Assembly: GCA_003133285.1 (NCBI GenBank)
Contig: PKWR01000122.1
Coordinates: 1 to 8,041 of the forward strand
From: Coriobacteriia bacterium
GTDB lineage: Bacteria > Actinomycetota > Coriobacteriia > Anaerosomatales > PALSA-660
Reading direction: 5' to 3'
Length of the DNA stretch: 8,041 bases
A program made the translations under genes and the position numbers. The notes under the pieces are model-generated. The model was not told where the DNA came from. It made no database searches and saw nothing but the letters and a program-made list of their open reading frames with translations. The stretch's first letter is position 1; every line of letters begins with the position of its first letter. Shown here one piece after another: positions 5,802-8,041 of this stretch.

Positions 5802-7115
5802 TCAGGAGCCGTCGCGGCGACGCTCGATCAGGCGGCGGCGCGCAGCCGCCCTCTCAGCTTCCCATCCTTTCGAACCGGCCTCGTAGAAGGCCCCTTCATC
5901 GAGGCCGTCGGGCAGATATCGCTGGTCGACCCAGCCGTCCGGGAAGTCGTGGGGGTACCGGTAGGGGCCGTAGGCGTCGGCGCCGGGTCGGTGACGGTCG
6001 CGCAGGTGGTCGGGCACGGCCCGCGCGGGACCCGAGCGCACGTCCGCGAGCGCGGCGTCGATCGCCTTGTACGAGGCGTTGCTCTTGGGGGCCAGGGCCA
6101 GGTAGATCGCGGCCTGTGACAGGTTGATACGGCACTCCGGCCAGCCGATCGACTCCGCCGCCTTGAACGCGGCCTCCGCGACGAGCAGGGCCTGGGGGTC
6201 GGCGTTGCCGACGTCCTCGCTCGCGAAGATCAGCATGCGACGGGCGATGAACTTCGGGTCCTCCCCGCCGTGGACCATGCGCGCCAGGTAGTAGACGGCC
6301 GCATCCGGATCGCTGCCGCGCATCGACTTGATGAACGCCGAGATGACGTCGTAGTGCGTGTCGCCGCGCTTGTCGTAGGTGAGCTGGCGCGGTCCGCCCA
6401 GACGCTCGAGGACGATGATGTCGACGACGCCCGCGTTGCCCGCCTCCGCAGCGGCCTGCTCCAGCGTGTTGAGCGCCGCACGGGCGTCACCGCCGGCGCG
6501 AAGGACGATCGCGTCCTCGGCCTCGGGCGTGAGCTCGATCGCCCCGCCCAGGCCACGCTCGGGGTCCGCCAGGGCGCGGTGCACGATGTCGCGCACGTCG
6601 TCGTCGGTGAGCGGGCGCAGCTCCACCACGCGCGAGCGGCTGATGAGCGGCGCATTGACCTCGAAGAAGGGGTTCTCGGTGGTGGCGCCGATCAGCACCA
6701 CGAGCCGGTCCTCGACCGCGTGCAGGAGCGCGTCCTGCTGCGACTTCGAGAACCGGTGGATCTCGTCGATGAAGAGGATCGTGCGACGGCCGTGGAACGA
6801 GAGCCGATCGCGGGCCGCTTCGAGCGCCTTGCGGATGTCGGCGACCCCGGAGGAGACGGCAGAGACCTCGGTGAACTCGGCCTCGGTGGTGTTCGCGACG
6901 ACGCGCGCCAGGCTGGTCTTGCCGCAGCCGGCAGGGCCGTAGAGGATCAGCGAGCTCAGCTCGTCGCGCTCGATGGCCGCACGCAGGGCCGTGCCCGGAC
7001 CGACGACCTGGTCCTGGCCGACGAACTCGTCGAGGGTGCGCGGACGCATGCGCGCCGCGAGCGGCGCGTTGCGCGCCACGAGATCGTCGGCCGCGTCCGA
7101 GAAGAGGTCAGCCAC
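5802..7115 (-). CDS. rarA: Replication-associated recombination protein A (RarA/MgsA AAA+ ATPase)
   Basis: A 437-aa AAA+ ATPase of the RarA/MgsA/WRNIP1 family that acts at stalled replication forks and interacts with SSB and the clamp-loader pathway. Motifs in order: family N-terminus RMRPRTLDEFVGQ (22-34); Walker A GPAGCGKTS (60-68); Walker B LFIDEIHRF (114-122); sensor 1 GATTENP (143-149); arginine-finger segment LISRSRV (157-163); sensor 2 GGDARAALN (208-216); and the family-specific C-terminal tetramerisation domain, with MRGSDPDAAVYYLARM at 265-280. Length and all catalytic residues are normal. The start is GTG at 7115, 15 bases after the lipoprotein stop; only a weak AGGG is seen upstream, so reinitiation from the lipoprotein gene is likely. 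Its position near aspS upstream and alaS-ruvX downstream is a known conserved neighbourhood. Confidence 0.97.
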   Translation of the reverse strand: MADLFSDAADDLVARNAPLAARMRPRTLDEFVGQDQVVGPGTALRAAIERDELSSLILYGPAGCGKTSLARVVANTTEAEFTEVSAVSSGVADIRKALEAARDRLSFHGRRTILFIDEIHRFSKSQQDALLHAVEDRLVVLIGATTENPFFEVNAPLISRSRVVELRPLTDDDVRDIVHRALADPERGLGGAIELTPEAEDAIVLRAGGDARAALNTLEQAAAEAGNAGVVDIIVLERLGGPRQLTYDKRGDTHYDVISAFIKSMRGSDPDAAVYYLARMVHGGEDPKFIARRMLIFASEDVGNADPQALLVAEAAFKAAESIGWPECRINLSQAAIYLALAPKSNASYKAIDAALADVRSGPARAVPDHLRDRHRPGADAYGPYRYPHDFPDGWVDQRYLPDGLDEGAFYEAGSKGWEAERAAARRRLIERRRDGS

Positions 7116-7130
7116 GGCAGTCGACGCGCC

Positions 7131-7709
7131 CTACTGGGTGGCGCGCATGATCTCGCGCTCGATGAGGCCGCGGTCCACGAATCCGGCGAACCGGTAGGTG
7201 ATCTGACCGTTGGCGTTCACGAACACGATGTACGGCGTCGTGTTGATCTTCAGCAGGCCCACCATGCGCTCGGCCTTGTCGATCTCGGCGGGCAGCGTGG
7301 TGGTCGCGGAGCCGACCGGCACACCCGTGGTGTAGTCGAAGGAGACGAACTCGATCGCGCCGACGTACTTCTTCAGCGCAACGTTGATCTCGGTCCGCTG
7401 GTCGTCGCTCACGTGCGTGCTGGGATCGTAGAGGAAGACCAGCATCGGCTTGTGGGCCGCGAGGTTGTCCAGGACGACCTGCGGCACGCTCGCCGGGTCC
7501 GTCGGGAAGGCCTGCACAGGGGTGCTGGCAGGGATCGGTGACAGGACGTCACCTGTCGGGTTGCCGGCCGCAGGCGCGGTGACAGGGACGACGGCACCCC
7601 CGGTAGCCGGGACCGGCGCGCTGGTCGTGGTCGTGGGGCTGCCGCTGGAACATGCGACGAGCGCTACTGCGACCGAGACCAGTACGAGTGCTGTGACGAC
7701 TCTGCGCAT
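7131..7709 (-). CDS. Secreted lipoprotein with thioredoxin-like domain lacking CxxC
   Basis: A 192-aa protein from the ATG at 7709, chosen over the in-frame GTG at 7736 because GGAGG lies eight bases before the ATG and the signal peptide then begins properly with MRR. The signal peptide has a hydrophobic core at 4-19 and lipobox LVAC (17-20), so Cys20 should be lipidated and the protein anchored outside the membrane. Residues 21-75 form a low-complexity Thr/Pro/Ala/Val linker. The folded part (about 76-192) looks thioredoxin-like: strand KPMLVFLYDP (87-96), helix 103-116, strand IEFVSFDY (119-126), the cis-proline loop INTTPYIVFVN (155-165, Pro159) and terminal strand/helix. The active-site position holds YDPST instead of CxxC, and there is no cysteine after Cys20, so it cannot be a dithiol oxidoreductase. 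It may be a binding or chaperone-like domain. It precedes rarA by 15 bases. Confidence 0.85.
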   Translation of the reverse strand: MRRVVTALVLVSVAVALVACSSGSPTTTTSAPVPATGGAVVPVTAPAAGNPTGDVLSPIPASTPVQAFPTDPASVPQVVLDNLAAHKPMLVFLYDPSTHVSDDQRTEINVALKKYVGAIEFVSFDYTTGVPVGSATTTLPAEIDKAERMVGLLKINTTPYIVFVNANGQITYRFAGFVDRGLIEREIMRATQ

Positions 7710-7757
7710 GGGCCTGCCCTCCACCGGGATATACACTCGAACCGGTCCCCCCTCGTG

Positions 7758-7930
7758 ACTCCGCCTTGCCGTGCCCCGAACGGTGAACCTGCCTCAGCAG
7801 GTGGGTGCCCGCACTCCGGGTCCGCGCTTCCCCCTCGTGCAGGGATGCCGCTTTACCGGATCGATGTAGGGCTCCCGGTAACGAAGTGTTGGCTCGACCG
7901 TTGGACTCGGGGCCACGAACAAGGCGAAGT
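7758..7930 (-). ncRNA. ssrS: Probable 6S RNA
   Basis: Read on the minus strand, this 173-base stretch folds like 6S RNA, which mimics an open promoter and binds housekeeping RNA polymerase holoenzyme. The first 11 bases (7930-7920) pair fully with the last 11 (7768-7758), with one G-U. After a small internal loop, GTGGCCCCGA (7916-7907) pairs with TCGGGGCAC (7779-7771) with one bulged G. A large central bubble follows, whose 3' side carries a six-base-pair hairpin ACCTGC-TGAG-GCAGGT (7802-7787), a recurrent feature of 6S RNAs. The upper arm has CCCTGCAC (7844-7837) pairing with GTGCGGG (7814-7808), one bulge. A local TTACCGG/CCGGTAA hairpin lies on the 5' side (7881-7853). No coding frame is supported here. 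Placement between aspS and rarA resembles the Bacillus bsrA neighbourhood. Exact ends are inferred from the closing stem; a long 5' leader of the lipoprotein mRNA is the main alternative. Confidence 0.75.
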
Positions 7931-7937
7931 CTAACCT

Positions 7938-7967
7938 ATGTTAGCTCGCCCCTCAAAGGAATGTCAC
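7938..7967 (-). promoter_or_regulatory. Candidate sigma-70-type promoter of the 6S RNA gene
   Basis: On the minus strand GTGACA (-35, 7967-7962, five of six to TTGACA), an 18-base spacer and TAACAT (-10, 7943-7938) place a start seven bases downstream at the A of 7930, exactly the first base of the closing stem. An alternative is TTGAGG (7956-7951), 17 bases, TAGACT (7933-7928), which would start near 7921. The -10 lies inside the inverted repeat CTAAC-CTAT-GTTAG (7931-7944). Confidence 0.5.
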
Positions 7968-7988
7968 GCACGGCACGCCGCCCGTGAC
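7950..7988 (-). terminator. Terminator-like hairpin after aspS
   Basis: GTCACG (7988-7983) pairs with CGTGAC (7968-7963) on the minus strand, and the longer interior CACGG/CCGTG pairing is an alternative register. The following ATTCCTTT gives a short, imperfect T-tract, so this is a weak intrinsic terminator 18 bases after the stop codon at 8007-8009. Its 3' arm overlaps the proposed -35 box of the 6S promoter. Confidence 0.45.
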
Positions 7989-8006
7989 ACCGCCCGCGCC
8001 CGACGG

Positions 8007-8041
8007 TCACTCGCCCCGCAGGTGCAGCTCCTTGAGCTGGG
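8007..8041 (-). CDS. aspS: C-terminal end of a gene, probably aspartyl-tRNA synthetase (3' fragment)
   Basis: Only about 11 codons are present, ending QLKELHLRGE followed by TGA at 8009-8007; the rest lies beyond the right edge. A QLxELxLR-type ending is common at the C-terminus of bacterial AspRS, and aspS is a frequent upstream neighbour of the 6S RNA gene and rarA in Gram-positive bacteria. The identification rests on this short tail plus synteny, so another protein remains possible. Confidence 0.5.
   Translation of the reverse strand, partial: QLKELHLRGE

Noticed and set aside
6270..7541. About 420-codon plus-strand frame opposite rarA and the lipoprotein gene
   Set aside because: Antisense to rarA with all AAA+ motifs intact on the minus strand; composition typical of a GC shadow frame.
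7758..7930. SRP RNA or RNase P RNA
   Set aside because: The SRP GGAAGGAAGCAGCC-type tetraloop region and the RNase P GAGGAAAGUC-type core are absent; the length also does not fit RNase P.
7737..7940. Riboswitch (c-di-GMP, cobalamin or T-box) controlling the lipoprotein gene
   Set aside because: None of the conserved core motifs of these classes is visible, whereas a long closing stem and central bubble of 6S type are. No expression platform is seen before the lipoprotein start.
7805..7987. 60-codon plus-strand frame in the non-coding interval
   Set aside because: No ribosome-binding site, no recognisable domain, and the interval is explained by a structured RNA on the other strand.

Overview
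The window is a compact, high-GC (by eye about two thirds G+C) stretch in which every supported gene lies on the minus strand, so the biological reading order runs from the high coordinates to the low ones. Gene content and order (aspS tail, rarA, alaS, ruvX) match a housekeeping block found in Actinobacteria, and partly in Firmicutes. The added sigma-B-type sigma factor, DUF948 protein and AI-2E exporter-like protein suggest a deep-branching actinobacterial lineage such as Coriobacteriia. That placement is inference; no rRNA or lineage marker is present.

Right edge (7737-8041): the last codons of what is probably aspS, a terminator-like hairpin, and then a non-coding interval. In transcription sense this interval folds into a long closing stem, a large central bubble with a small hairpin on its 3' side, and an upper stem. 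Size, architecture and position near rarA fit a 6S RNA gene (ssrS, 7758-7930), the RNA regulator that mimics an open promoter and traps RNA polymerase.

Middle (4120-7709): a lipoprotein with a thioredoxin-like fold but no CxxC; rarA; a small single-span DUF948-like protein; an RsbW-like GHKL protein with a degraded ATP site; a sigma-B/F/G-family sigma factor whose likely GTG start overlaps the RsbW-like stop; and an AI-2E/PerM-family membrane protein whose ATG overlaps the sigma stop. The overlaps indicate translational coupling of anti-sigma, sigma and membrane protein, that is, a small stress-response module.

Left part (1-2995): a 142-base gap with a hairpin and a weak promoter candidate, then alaS (complete, 872 aa) followed 5 bases later by the 5' part of ruvX, which runs off the window.

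The most notable points are an apparently unannotated 6S RNA; a stress sigma factor paired with an anti-sigma-like protein lacking the N-box asparagine and glycine lid needed for kinase activity, with no anti-anti-sigma gene nearby; and a cysteine-free thioredoxin-like lipoprotein. Nothing points to a mobile element, CRISPR array, phage or horizontally acquired island.
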